32,500 bases of DNA from an uncultured Bacilli bacterium (GTDB lineage Bacteria; Bacillota_I; Bacilli_A; RF39; UBA660), in NCBI GenBank assembly GCA_944332715.1, contig CALVKN010000012.1:1-32500 (forward strand), written 5' to 3'. Positions 22,796-32,500 of the stretch are shown here, piece by piece. Positions within the stretch are counted from its first letter, which is position 1, and each line of letters opens with the position of its first letter. The position numbers and the translations under genes are program-made. The notes under the pieces were generated by a model. That model was not told the origin of the DNA, searched no databases, and saw only the letters and a list, made by a program, of their open reading frames with translations.

Positions 22796-24551
22796 TATTA
22801 AGTTCCTCCTCACTAAGTTGAGATAGGGCAATTTCTTTATAAACATCACAATTCTTTAGTAATTCTTTGTGAGTACCCATTCCCACACATGAGCCTTGAT
22901 CAAGAACAATAATCTTGTCAGCATTCATGATTGTACCAATTCTTTGAGCAACAATAAATGTTGTAGCATCTTTGGTATATTTCTTTAATTCTTTTCTTAA
23001 AGTAAAGTCGGTTTTGTAATCTAGGGCTGAGAATGAATCATCGAAAATGTAGATTTCCGGATTACGAGCAATGGCTCTAGCAATAGAGATTCTTTGCTTT
23101 TGCCCACCAGAGATGTTAGTTCCTCTTTGGGCTAAATAAGAATCATATTTATCAGGCATTTTTTCAACGAAATACTTACCTTGAGCAATTTCTACTGCTT
23201 TCTTTATTTCATCCCGAGTTACTTCTTTCTTACCATTATCACCATAAGCAACATTTTCCGCAACTGTACCACTAAATATTACGGCTTTTTGCGGAATATA
23301 TCCAATCTTGTTATGTAAACATTCAAGTTTATAATCTTTAACATTCACGCCATCAACGATAATCTCCCCATCAGTTGCATCATAGAATCTTGGAATTAAG
23401 TTGATAAGTGTTGATTTACCAGAACCAGTTGATCCAATAAAGGCAATAGTTTCACCGCGATTAGCTTTAAAACTAATATCTTTTAAGATGTATTCATCAG
23501 CATCAGGATATTTAAATGATACATCCTTAAATTCTACTGTTCCAGCAAGTTTTGGATCACTTTCAGTAATAGTACCATCTTTAATTGAATATTCTTCATC
23601 TAGCACTTCATTGATACGATCTGCTGATATTGCAGCACGTGGATACATGATAAAAATCATTGCAAGCATCAAGAATGACATAATAACTTGCATACCATAA
23701 GATGAGAATACGACCATATCACCAAATATAGCAACTTTTTCACTCATTAGGGCTGCATCAATCATGTAAGCTCCTAAAAAGTATATTGCTAGTGTTGAAA
23801 AATACATTATCAAATACATAATGGGTTGCATAATACCAAACATTCTTTGGTTAAATAATTGAGTACTTGTTAATTTGTTATTAACTTCAGCAAATTTTTC
23901 TTCTTGATATTCTTCAGCATTGAATGCTCTAACTACTCTGATACCTGTTAGATTTTCACGAGTAACACCATTGATTTTATCAAGTAATTTTTGAACGATT
24001 TTAAACCTTGGTAAAACAATTAACATCAAGAAAATCAAAGTTATTAGAAGGATTAAAACTCCACCACCAACAACAGCACTCCACTGCCAACTTTTATTTA
24101 AAATCTTGGATACAGCCCATATTGCTGTTATTGGGGATTTAATTAATAGTTGTAAGCCCATAGCAACAAGCATTTCAATTTGGGTAACATCGTTAGTAGT
24201 TCTAGTAATTAGGCTACTTGTAGAAAACTTTTTAACTTCACCTTCACTGAAATTCTCAACTTTTTCAAAAATGTCTTTACGTAGTGTTTTAGATAAAGAT
24301 GCCGCAATATATGAGGCAATATAACCAACTATTACAGCAGCAATTAAACTTCCTAAAGCACATAGAAGCATTTTTGATCCTTCAACTAGAATTTCAGATA
24401 CTTGATTTCCTTCAGTTTGGACTAACTGGGTAATCTGCGACATATAGTCCGGCAACTTCAAATCTAGCCAAACTTGAAAAACTATTAAAGCGGTTGAAAC
24501 AATTATTAACAACCAATCTTTTTTTTCTAATTTTTTTAATAATCTTAGCAT
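22788..24551 (-). CDS. ABC exporter half-transporter, subunit with degenerate catalytic site
   Basis: A 587-residue membrane-plus-ATPase protein. Six helices are followed by Walker A GSTGSGKST, signature ISGGQKQR and Walker B IYIFDDSFSALD. The catalytic Glu after Walker B is Asp here, as in TM287 of the TM287/288 heterodimer, while the signature is complete. In such pairs one ATP site is composed of the weak Walker B of this chain. AAGGAAA precedes ATG 24551. It lies 14 bases after marR and overlaps the partner gene, so the three form one operon. Confidence 0.9.
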   Translation of the reverse strand: MLRLLKKLEKKDWLLIIVSTALIVFQVWLDLKLPDYMSQITQLVQTEGNQVSEILVEGSKMLLCALGSLIAAVIVGYIASYIAASLSKTLRKDIFEKVENFSEGEVKKFSTSSLITRTTNDVTQIEMLVAMGLQLLIKSPITAIWAVSKILNKSWQWSAVVGGGVLILLITLIFLMLIVLPRFKIVQKLLDKINGVTRENLTGIRVVRAFNAEEYQEEKFAEVNNKLTSTQLFNQRMFGIMQPIMYLIMYFSTLAIYFLGAYMIDAALMSEKVAIFGDMVVFSSYGMQVIMSFLMLAMIFIMYPRAAISADRINEVLDEEYSIKDGTITESDPKLAGTVEFKDVSFKYPDADEYILKDISFKANRGETIAFIGSTGSGKSTLINLIPRFYDATDGEIIVDGVNVKDYKLECLHNKIGYIPQKAVIFSGTVAENVAYGDNGKKEVTRDEIKKAVEIAQGKYFVEKMPDKYDSYLAQRGTNISGGQKQRISIARAIARNPEIYIFDDSFSALDYKTDFTLRKELKKYTKDATTFIVAQRIGTIMNADKIIVLDQGSCVGMGTHKELLKNCDVYKEIALSQLSEEELNNA

Positions 24552-24565
24552 TACGCATTTCCTTT

Positions 24566-24988
24566 CTAAATATTTTTGGTCATTTTTTCGATAACTGAGT
24601 AGAATAATTTCTTTTCATTATCAGTTATACCTTCCCACAATTTTTTAAAAACTCTTTTTTCGACAACTTTAAGTTCGTGTATTATTGGTTTTGCGGAGTC
24701 ATTTACAATTATATGTTGGTATCTTCGATCTTTTGTATCTGTTTCAAAAGAAATGTAGCCTTTTTGGAGAAGTTTTCCAACTCCTTTAGAAACATATGCT
24801 TTAGAAAATCCACGGATTTCCACCATATCACAACCGCGATTAAGTTCAGAATTATTCGATAAAAAAAGCAAAACATCTGCTTCTGGTTTACTAATTCCCA
24901 TTTTTTTAGCGACATTAGTAATCTCTTCATCAAACTTAATCTTAGTTTTTTTCATAAATAACATTATCTTACCAATATTTTCTTTCAT
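24566..24988 (-). CDS. MarR-family transcriptional regulator
   Basis: A 140-residue winged-helix regulator. The DNA-binding part spans about 30-100: KPEADVLLFLSNN, the recognition region GFSKAYVSKGVGKLLQKGYI and the wing TDTKDRRYQHIIV. Flanking helices would form the dimer interface. It is first in an operon with a two-subunit exporter, the usual layout for a repressor released by a substrate of the pump. A perfect 10-base palindrome between the -35 and -10 of its promoter is a likely autoregulatory site. AAGGTG lies before ATG 24988. Confidence 0.9.
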   Translation of the reverse strand: MKENIGKIMLFMKKTKIKFDEEITNVAKKMGISKPEADVLLFLSNNSELNRGCDMVEIRGFSKAYVSKGVGKLLQKGYISFETDTKDRRYQHIIVNDSAKPIIHELKVVEKRVFKKLWEGITDNEKKLFYSVIEKMTKNI

Positions 24989-25035
24989 CTTAATACACCT
25001 TACTTAGTTTTCAAAAATTAGTTTCTACGTGAACC

Positions 25036-25064
25036 ATTATATGCAAATACGTATTATTTGTCAA
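25036..25064 (-). promoter_or_regulatory. Promoter of marR-ABC operon with a palindromic operator candidate
   Basis: TTGACA at 25064-25059, 17-base spacer, TATAAT at 25041-25036, a fully consensus promoter. AATACGTATT, a perfect palindrome, fills 25046-25055 in the spacer. Downstream, AAACTAA occurs twice (direct repeat) in the leader. Confidence 0.75.
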
Positions 25065-25079
25065 CAAAAATTGCGAATT

Positions 25080-25463
25080 TCACTTAATATTCATATTTAT
25101 ATTATTTTGTGTGGATAACTCATTATTTATCCACAGCATTATTATATTTACTATATAGTCTATTTCATCTTGATTAAGTTCTTTATTCTTTGGTATGTGA
25201 TGCCATTTATAAAGACAAGATCTACAACAAGTGGCGGTGGCGTGCTCGGCGATAAATACTGGATGTCCACACATAGGTGTTTGTTTGCCATCGTTGGGAA
25301 TTACTGCGGGAGCCAGCCTGCTATTAATAAAGTCATAAGCATGTTTTCTTATTGTATCCATACCTTTATTTTGAATATATTCAAAATCTTTTGCTTTAAG
25401 ATGAAAAAACTTGCGAAACTTTGATTTAGATAATCTATTTAAAATATCGTTGTAATTATGCAT
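25080..25463 (-). CDS. DUF4186 family protein
   Basis: A 127-residue cytosolic protein that I recognise as DUF4186 from SKFRKFFHLKAKDFEYIQNKG, HAYDFINSRLAP and GKQTPMCGHPVF. ATATCCRSCLYKWHHIP brings three Cys and two His close together, with another Cys in PMCGHP, so metal binding is plausible. Length is normal for the family. GGGTG precedes ATG 25463. The function of the family is unknown to me. It stands alone, divergent from the DUF6512-like gene. Confidence 0.85.
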   Translation of the reverse strand: MHNYNDILNRLSKSKFRKFFHLKAKDFEYIQNKGMDTIRKHAYDFINSRLAPAVIPNDGKQTPMCGHPVFIAEHATATCCRSCLYKWHHIPKNKELNQDEIDYIVNIIMLWINNELSTQNNINMNIK

Positions 25464-25480
25464 TTTTTACACCCAGAATA

Positions 25481-25509
25481 ATTATAAATCTTTTTCTTAA
25501 AGAATTAAA
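25481..25509 (-). promoter_or_regulatory. Likely promoter of the DUF4186 gene
   Basis: TTTAAT at 25509-25504, 17-base spacer, TATAAT at 25486-25481 on the minus strand. No convincing promoter was seen for the divergent gene at 25547. Confidence 0.4.
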
Positions 25510-25546
25510 TGATAATTTTTACTCATACTAAAAATAAGGTGATTGT

Positions 25547-26023
25547 ATGTCCTGGGTACTTAGATTAAAAATAATAGGAGCAATTATGGCTTCTTTGGTT
25601 TCTTTACCTCTAATGTTTTTATATAAAAAATTTCCTAACTTTTTTACTAGTATATTTTCTCCAATAAATAATTCCTTATGGGAACACTTAAAAGTTATAT
25701 TTGGAAGTATATTAATCGGAGGAATTACTCAAAAGATTATTATGTTAATTAAGAAAGTACCTGTTAATAACATATGTTTCTCAACTTTTATTAGTGCAAT
25801 TATCGCAATACCAATATATATAATTTTAGCATCCATTCTTTTTTCTATATTTGGAGAAAGAAATGTTATTAAAATTTTAGTAACTTTTATTGCTATATTA
25901 ATTGCTGAGTTAATATCTTATTTTATGATGAAGCAACCGGAATTTAAATTGGAAAACTATACAATTATTTTTGTTATTATCGCTTATATTATATTTACTT
26001 TCATAACTTATTTTAGAAAATAA
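25547..26023 (+). CDS. DUF6512-like integral membrane protein
   Basis: A 158-residue protein with about five membrane helices. FFTSIFSPINNSLWEHLKVIF near 30-50, with its SPxNxSxWEHLK motif, is what I associate with DUF6512-type small membrane proteins of Bacillota. AAGGTGAT lies six bases before ATG 25547. It is one of very few + strand genes here and ends at a terminator shared with the minus-strand neighbour. Function unknown. Confidence 0.72.
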   Translation: MSWVLRLKIIGAIMASLVSLPLMFLYKKFPNFFTSIFSPINNSLWEHLKVIFGSILIGGITQKIIMLIKKVPVNNICFSTFISAIIAIPIYIILASILFSIFGERNVIKILVTFIAILIAELISYFMMKQPEFKLENYTIIFVIIAYIIFTFITYFRK

Positions 26024-26032
26024 AATATATTA

Positions 26033-26062
26033 AAAACACGAAATTGATTTTTCGTGTTTTAA
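26033..26062. terminator. Bidirectional terminator
   Basis: AAAACACGAAA (26033-26043) pairs perfectly with TTTCGTGTTTT (26050-26060) around a six-base loop. It lies between the convergent genes 25547-26023 and 26063-26704. Confidence 0.82.
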
Positions 26063-26704
26063 CTATCTTCCTCGGCCTCCATGATTAATTAAGTCAATAA
26101 CAACATCTTCCTCCATCTCATGTTTTGTATCTGCAATTGAAGAAGGAATTGGAACTTCATCAGGAATACCTAATCGGTTATTAGAGATATTTTCTTCAAG
26201 TTCTATATCAAGAGCATTAGCCTCAGCAGCACGCAATGCTCCAAGTAATCTTGGGGTTATATTTTCAGATACATAAACTAAGAAGGCTTTTTTATTTCGG
26301 TCACTTTGGACAATTATAAAATTGCCATCATTAGATAAGTAAAAAAAGTTTGCTCTCCCTTCATCAGAGCCATATATATTTTTTACTGTAGCATCTTTCT
26401 TTTCAAATCCTAATACAACTCCATCTTTGTTGAAAGCCTCAAAAGTTCCTTTACGTAGGTTCCAAATATTATTGCCCATACCATCAATATCTATACAAGC
26501 AATTTTCCAAAAAACATTAAAGGCTTCTTGTTCTACTTCGTTTAGTAACCCTGAATTATTCATGGAAAGTTCTCCAACAAATGAATTAAATTGACTACCA
26601 ACCAATAATGTAAATGAATCAACTTTACCTAAATCGAAAGTTATACTCTTATTTGGCTCTTCCACCGATTCTTTTGACTTTTTATTTTTTTCAAATATTC
26701 CCAT
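26063..26704 (-). CDS. Cytosolic protein of unknown function
   Basis: A 213-residue soluble protein without signal peptide or membrane segment. A basic N-terminus (MGIFEKNKKSK) is followed by a mixed alpha/beta body with GNNIWNLRKGTFEAFNKDGVVLGF, RANFFYLSNDGNFIIVQ and a helix PRLLGALRAAEANALDIELEE. The tail is acidic and ends in GGRGR. I do not recognise a family. AAGGAGT precedes ATG 26704, and the gene has its own consensus-like promoter. Confidence 0.7.
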   Translation of the reverse strand: MGIFEKNKKSKESVEEPNKSITFDLGKVDSFTLLVGSQFNSFVGELSMNNSGLLNEVEQEAFNVFWKIACIDIDGMGNNIWNLRKGTFEAFNKDGVVLGFEKKDATVKNIYGSDEGRANFFYLSNDGNFIIVQSDRNKKAFLVYVSENITPRLLGALRAAEANALDIELEENISNNRLGIPDEVPIPSSIADTKHEMEEDVVIDLINHGGRGR

Positions 26705-26735
26705 TTATGTTACTCCTTATATTTTTTATAGTTAT

Positions 26736-26764
26736 ATTATATCATTGTTGTGGAGGTAATGCAA
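26736..26764 (-). promoter_or_regulatory. Promoter of the 26063 orphan
   Basis: TTGCAT at 26764-26759, 17-base spacer, TATAAT at 26741-26736. The stretch 26765-26868 upstream holds the tmRNA terminator and a small ATCATT/AATGAT inverted repeat only. Confidence 0.65.
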
Positions 26765-26833
26765 AAATAATATTAAATTTAATCATTCTATAATGATAAG
26801 ATATAAACAAGACGTAAAATTAATTAAAGCATT

Positions 26834-26855
26834 AAAAAAATCCCATATTTTGGGA
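26834..26855 (-). terminator. Terminator of ssrA
   Basis: TCCCA/TGGGA stem (26855-26851 with 26845-26841), five-base loop, followed by seven T on the minus strand. Confidence 0.75.
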
Positions 26856-26868
26856 GTTATAAACTTAA

Positions 26869-27230
26869 TGGTGGAGCAGAGGAGGATCGAACTCCTGTCC
26901 AATATGCCCTATTATACAATATCTACAAGTTTAGGTAGATTTGTAATGTCCTAATTAAATGGCTCTACACTAACCTCATAATTAGTAAGTTTAGTAATAT
27001 TCGATATATTATCCTAAACAAATAATATATTATATCTTATATTTATGAACCCCTAGCTAAACCTATAAGAGAAATTTAGTAGAAGTGCTCCCTTAACCTA
27101 AATACTAGGCAAAAGCAGGAGCGAAACTATAGTTATTAGTTTCGTCATTTAATTTTAGGTTTGCACTTAAGGTATGCCGACCACTTGCAATCATATCTAG
27201 TAACATATGTCGAAACCAAAATACTGCCCC
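26869..27230 (-). ncRNA. ssrA: tmRNA (transfer-messenger RNA)
   Basis: About 362 nt. The 5' end GGGGCAG pairs with CTGCTCC before ACCA (one G-U), forming the tRNA-like acceptor. TTTTGGTTTCGACA near the 5' end and GTTCGATCC in the T arm are the familiar tmRNA landmarks. The internal reading frame after the resume codon GCA encodes ANLKLNDETNNYSFAPAFA and stops at TAG (27107-27105). The tag is 19 residues and ends AFA, where B. subtilis and E. coli end ALAA. The Ala-charged tmRNA tags stalled proteins for proteolysis. CCA is encoded. It has its own extended -10 promoter. Confidence 0.95.
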
Positions 27231-27240
27231 ATACATATTA

Positions 27241-27269
27241 ATTATAACAAAAAAAGGACATATTGTCCA
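27241..27269 (-). promoter_or_regulatory. Promoter of ssrA, overlapping the tsaD terminator
   Basis: TGGACA at 27269-27264, 17-base spacer, TATAAT at 27246-27241 with TGT before it. GGACA-ATA-TGTCC (27268-27256) is an inverted repeat followed by seven T, which is also the only candidate terminator of the tsa operon. Confidence 0.65.
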
Positions 27270-27276
27270 CAAATTT

Positions 27277-28281
27277 TCAACAAATGTTCGCACTTGATTC
27301 AGCATTTAAAGAATAGTCTGCAAAATCGTGTTTTAAATATAATGGGTATGCCGCAGCTCCAATCATCGCGGCATTATCCGTACAATAAATAAATTCTGGT
27401 ATTGTTAGTTTAGCATTGTTTTTGTTGGCAACTTTTTCGATTTCTTTACGTAAATATTTGTTGGCAGATACCCCTCCAGCAACAATAACATTTTTAATAC
27501 CTGTATTTTTTAAAGCTAAGTCAACCTTTCTTGATAATTCATCAACAGCTGTTGCTTGAAAACTGGCAGCTAAATCGGCACGTTTTATCTCGTTACCTCT
27601 TTGGGTCTCATTATGAACAAGATTTATAATATAACTTTTTAAACCACTGTAACTAAAATTGTAGGTATTATCTAATACTGGTTTTGGTAAATCATAAGAT
27701 GGTGTTCCTTCCAAGGCAAGTTTTTCAATGCCAGGTCCACCAGGGTATGGTATATCTAGTATTCTTGCCACTTTATCATAGGCTTCCCCAATAGCATCAT
27801 CTAAAGTTGAACCCAAGAGTTCAAAGTCATAATCATCTTTCATGATAACTAGTTCAGTATGTCCTCCACTTACAACTAAGGCAAGTAAAGGAAACTTTAA
27901 TTTGTTATCAATTGCATTAGCATAGATGTGACCAATTAAATGATTTACTTTAATTAAAGGTTTATTGTAAACATAAGATAATACTTTAGCAAATTCAATA
28001 CCTACAAGTAAAGAACCTAATAGACCTGGTTTATAAGTTACAGCAATAGCATCGACATCACTTACTTGCATATGGGCTTTATTTAGTGTTTCTTCTAAAA
28101 CCATGGTTATGTTTTCAGTGTGCATACGTGAAGCAATCTCAGGTACTACTCCACCAAATTTAGCATGGGTATCCATTTGTGTAAGAATAGTTATTGCAAC
28201 TACTTCATGACCATTTTTTACAATAGCAATACTTGTTTCGTCACATGATGTTTCTATCGCTAAAATATAGATATCTTTCAT
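27277..28281 (-). CDS. tsaD: tRNA N6-threonylcarbamoyladenosine synthase catalytic subunit TsaD
   Basis: A 334-residue ASKHA-fold enzyme that, with TsaB and TsaE, transfers threonylcarbamoyl to A37 of ANN-reading tRNAs. ETSCDETS at 10-17 is the Kae1 signature, HLIGH at 114-118 holds the metal-binding histidines, SGGHTEL and a late CTDNAAM supply nucleotide and metal contacts. GGGGG lies five bases before ATG 28281, which overlaps the rimI stop as ATGA. Full length. Fourth gene of tsaE-tsaB-rimI-tsaD. Cytosolic, normally essential. Confidence 0.96.
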   Translation of the reverse strand: MKDIYILAIETSCDETSIAIVKNGHEVVAITILTQMDTHAKFGGVVPEIASRMHTENITMVLEETLNKAHMQVSDVDAIAVTYKPGLLGSLLVGIEFAKVLSYVYNKPLIKVNHLIGHIYANAIDNKLKFPLLALVVSGGHTELVIMKDDYDFELLGSTLDDAIGEAYDKVARILDIPYPGGPGIEKLALEGTPSYDLPKPVLDNTYNFSYSGLKSYIINLVHNETQRGNEIKRADLAASFQATAVDELSRKVDLALKNTGIKNVIVAGGVSANKYLRKEIEKVANKNNAKLTIPEFIYCTDNAAMIGAAAYPLYLKHDFADYSLNAESSANIC

Positions 28282-28709
28282 TCATTATTCCCCCATTTCA
28301 TTATATAGGCATCTTCCGTACCATAGTATTTACTACGTTTACCTACTATTTTGAAATTTAATTTTTTATACATCTCATATGCTGGAATATTAGCACATGA
28401 TACTTCTAAAGTTATCGTTTTATTATCTTGATAACAATAGTTATTTATAAGATAGGTAAGTAATTTTGTTCCAATGTGATTGTTTCTTTTTTCCTCTGCT
28501 ACATAGATACTTAATAAATCAATATTATCACCGAAGTCAAGGGCATATAAGTAGCCATCAACATAATCGGGATTTTCACTAACTAGAACAATGGCTAATT
28601 CACTATCAATTTCTGTTTCAATGTGAAATGTTGACACAAAATTTTCGTGAAGATTAGACCCTAATTTATTAATTTCTGTAACATCTTTATTACTTGCTAC
28701 TCTTATCAA
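28278..28709 (-). CDS. rimI: Ribosomal-protein-alanine N-acetyltransferase RimI
   Basis: A 143-residue GNAT acetyltransferase. The acetyl-CoA loop is in EEKRNNHIGTKLL and the later motif reads LEVSCANIPAYEMYKKLNFKIVGKRSKYY. RimI acetylates the N-terminus of ribosomal protein S18 in E. coli; by position between tsaB and tsaD this is the usual RimI. The start is TTG at 28709 with GGAG six bases upstream, and it lies 20 bases inside tsaB. A rare start codon may lower its level. Confidence 0.88.
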   Translation of the reverse strand: MIRVASNKDVTEINKLGSNLHENFVSTFHIETEIDSELAIVLVSENPDYVDGYLYALDFGDNIDLLSIYVAEEKRNNHIGTKLLTYLINNYCYQDNKTITLEVSCANIPAYEMYKKLNFKIVGKRSKYYGTEDAYIMKWGNNE

Positions 28710-29250
28710 TTTCTACTCCAATTTTTTTGATATATATAGGTTTTACTTGATGTGGGTTAATACTTTCTCTCATTTTTAAGAATGCATATATTTTTTCAAC
28801 ATCAATATTGTAATCTAAGTAATATTCGTTATTAAAATTTAGATTGTTAAAGTCTTGATCTTTTAAATAAGTATAATCTTCAATTAAATTAAAAGATTCA
28901 TCATAATTACCTATATAATAGCCATTAGAATCGCTGAATGCAACTTTGTAAGTATTATTACTAATTGCCATGCATTCTAAGGCTGTAATTGTCTTTATTG
29001 GAATATTTAGAGTATAAGCTAGGGTTTTAGCAATAGTAACACCTAAACGGACTCCAGTAAAAGAGCCTGGACCATTTACAACAATTATTTCTGATAACTT
29101 AATACCATCGATTACCTTAATTATACTTGGAAAAATATATTCACTATTATTTTTTTTGTTGATAACTAATTCTTTATCAACAACTCTGCCATCTTTTAAT
29201 AGATATATAAGAATATCCCAAAGGTGAGTATCAATAAATAAAGTATACAT
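28690..29250 (-). CDS. tsaB: t6A synthesis protein TsaB
   Basis: A 186-residue inactive homologue of TsaD that bridges TsaD and TsaE. VNGPGSFTGVRLG is the family hallmark, followed by AKTLAYTLNIPIKTITALE. It is shorter at the C-terminus than the ~230 residues of E. coli but like other Gram-positive TsaB. The ATG overlaps the tsaE TAA (TAATG), and no clear ribosome site is present, so translation depends on tsaE. Confidence 0.9.
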   Translation of the reverse strand: MYTLFIDTHLWDILIYLLKDGRVVDKELVINKKNNSEYIFPSIIKVIDGIKLSEIIVVNGPGSFTGVRLGVTIAKTLAYTLNIPIKTITALECMAISNNTYKVAFSDSNGYYIGNYDESFNLIEDYTYLKDQDFNNLNFNNEYYLDYNIDVEKIYAFLKMRESINPHQVKPIYIKKIGVEIDKSSK

Positions 29251-29702
29251 TATAATACAGCACTACAAAGTTCTTCGTACTTTTCACCGTAAGGAACAAA
29301 TACTAAAACTCTAGTGTTTTCTCCTACTACTTTAAATTTTATAATTAATTTTTCTTCTGGCAATGAGTCTTTGATAATATCAGCCCATTCTATTATTGTT
29401 ACGCCACCTTTATTAAAGTAATCTTTAAAACCTATACTTTCATCACTTTCTTCTAAACGATAAACATCCATGTGATATAAAGGAAGTTCACCACTATTAT
29501 ATTCTTTAATTATATTAAATGTTGGACTAGTAATGGTATCTTCAATACCAAGGGCTGCTGCAAAACCTTTAGTGAAAACAGTTTTTCCACTTCCTAGTTC
29601 CCCAATAAGGCAAATAACCATATTAGGAAATTTTTCACTTTCAATATTTTGGGCTAATGTTAATGTATCTTCAACTGAACGTGAAGTAAATTTATATTCC
29701 AT
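29250..29702 (-). CDS. tsaE: t6A synthesis ATPase TsaE
   Basis: A 150-residue P-loop ATPase that drives the cycle of the TsaBD complex. Walker A is GELGSGKT at 34-41, and SPTFNIIKEYNSGELPLYHMDVYRLE and ITIIEWAD-like (VTIIEWAD) are conserved family segments. AGGTGAT precedes ATG 29702. First gene of the operon, with a leader of only about 13 nt. Confidence 0.95.
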   Translation of the reverse strand: MEYKFTSRSVEDTLTLAQNIESEKFPNMVICLIGELGSGKTVFTKGFAAALGIEDTITSPTFNIIKEYNSGELPLYHMDVYRLEESDESIGFKDYFNKGGVTIIEWADIIKDSLPEEKLIIKFKVVGENTRVLVFVPYGEKYEELCSAVL

Positions 29703-29721
29703 AATTTAATCACCTGTTACC

Positions 29722-29750
29722 ATTATAAATTAAAAAAATCACTTATACAA
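29722..29750 (-). promoter_or_regulatory. Promoter of the tsaE-tsaB-rimI-tsaD operon
   Basis: TTGTAT at 29750-29745, 17-base spacer, TATAAT at 29727-29722. It lies just after the rRNA operon end. Confidence 0.65.
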
Positions 29751-29784
29751 GGTATTAGTGATTATTTGACATCTAAATTTAAAG

Positions 29785-29795
29785 CAAAAAAAAAT
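29785..29795 (-). terminator. T-run at the end of the rRNA operon
   Basis: The 3' strand of the 5S closing helix runs directly into nine T on the minus strand (29793-29785), so the 5S helix itself probably serves as terminator stem. Confidence 0.5.
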
Positions 29796-29899
29796 AGGCA
29801 ACTTCCTATCTTAGCATTACACTATTGTCGGCGTTTTAGGGCTTAACTTCTCTGTTCGGGATGGGAAGAGGTGTATCACCTAAGCTATCGTCACCTATA
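29793..29899 (-). rRNA. rrf: 5S ribosomal RNA
   Basis: TAGGTGAC pairs with GTTGCCTA to close the molecule. CCCATCCCGAACAGAGAAGTTAAGCCC is split over the conserved 5S loops B and C. The RNA measures only about 103-107 nt against ~116 in B. subtilis, with the shortfall in helix IV, as in Mollicutes. It follows the 23S gene after a 60-base spacer containing an AAAGGA/TCCTTT hairpin (29900-29916), probably a processing stem. Confidence 0.92.
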
Positions 29900-29959
29900 A
29901 AGGATTTTGTCCTTTAAAAAACCTGATAATGCAATACATAAAATAGAAATATAAATTAA

Positions 29960-32500
<2,541 letters not shown>

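Noticed and set aside
27105..27305. Minus-strand frame of 66 codons ending in the tag peptide
   Set aside because: Only its last 19 codons are translated, as the tmRNA tag; the rest is tRNA-like and pseudoknot sequence and upstream promoter.

Overview
The window is AT-rich, walled, low-GC Gram-positive (Bacillota/Mycoplasmatota-like) DNA, most likely chromosome from an uncultured gut Bacilli lineage such as the RF39 or Erysipelotrichia-like groups. This placement rests on several things seen here: strong AAGGAGG-type ribosome sites, near-consensus sigma-A promoters that almost all have 17-base spacers, a T-box leader on pheST, surface-anchored and LysM proteins, a short 5S rRNA, and a tmRNA tag ending in AFA as in Mollicutes. 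TGA is used as a stop codon (for example in pheT and the holin gene), so the code is the standard bacterial one and not the Mycoplasma code. No name is certain without a 16S gene, which lies outside the window.

Layout, left to right. 1-440 holds what looks like an undescribed type I toxin-antitoxin locus: a 24-residue hydrophobic peptide on the + strand facing a convergent antisense RNA of about 100 nt. 509-1363 is a surface protein. On the minus strand follow a P2-type cation ATPase, ttcA, and a small graveyard of broken toxin-antitoxin-type HTH genes (4975-5426). Next is the pheS-pheT-zincin operon under a Phe T-box, then a dicarboxylate/amino-acid symporter, a SipW-like signal peptidase, an ABC ATPase/permease pair and tRNA-Cys.

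14354-20764 is an accessory block of membrane and cell-surface proteins: a PH-like membrane protein, two anchored orphans, a LysM protein, a bacterial PH-domain protein, and a phage-type holin plus M23/SH3 endolysin with no other phage genes nearby. 20825-24988 is a marR-ABC-ABC exporter operon encoding an asymmetric heterodimeric transporter. After that come small conserved genes (DUF4186, DUF6512-like), an orphan, ssrA (tmRNA), and the compact tsaE-tsaB-rimI-tsaD operon for the t6A tRNA modification. The right end is 5S and most of 23S rRNA on the minus strand.

The observations most worth following are the type I toxin-antitoxin candidate with matching 5' ends on both RNAs, the 23S rRNA reading A2057/G2058 (E. 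coli numbering), which predicts intrinsic macrolide insensitivity, and the stand-alone holin/endolysin pair beside cell-surface genes.
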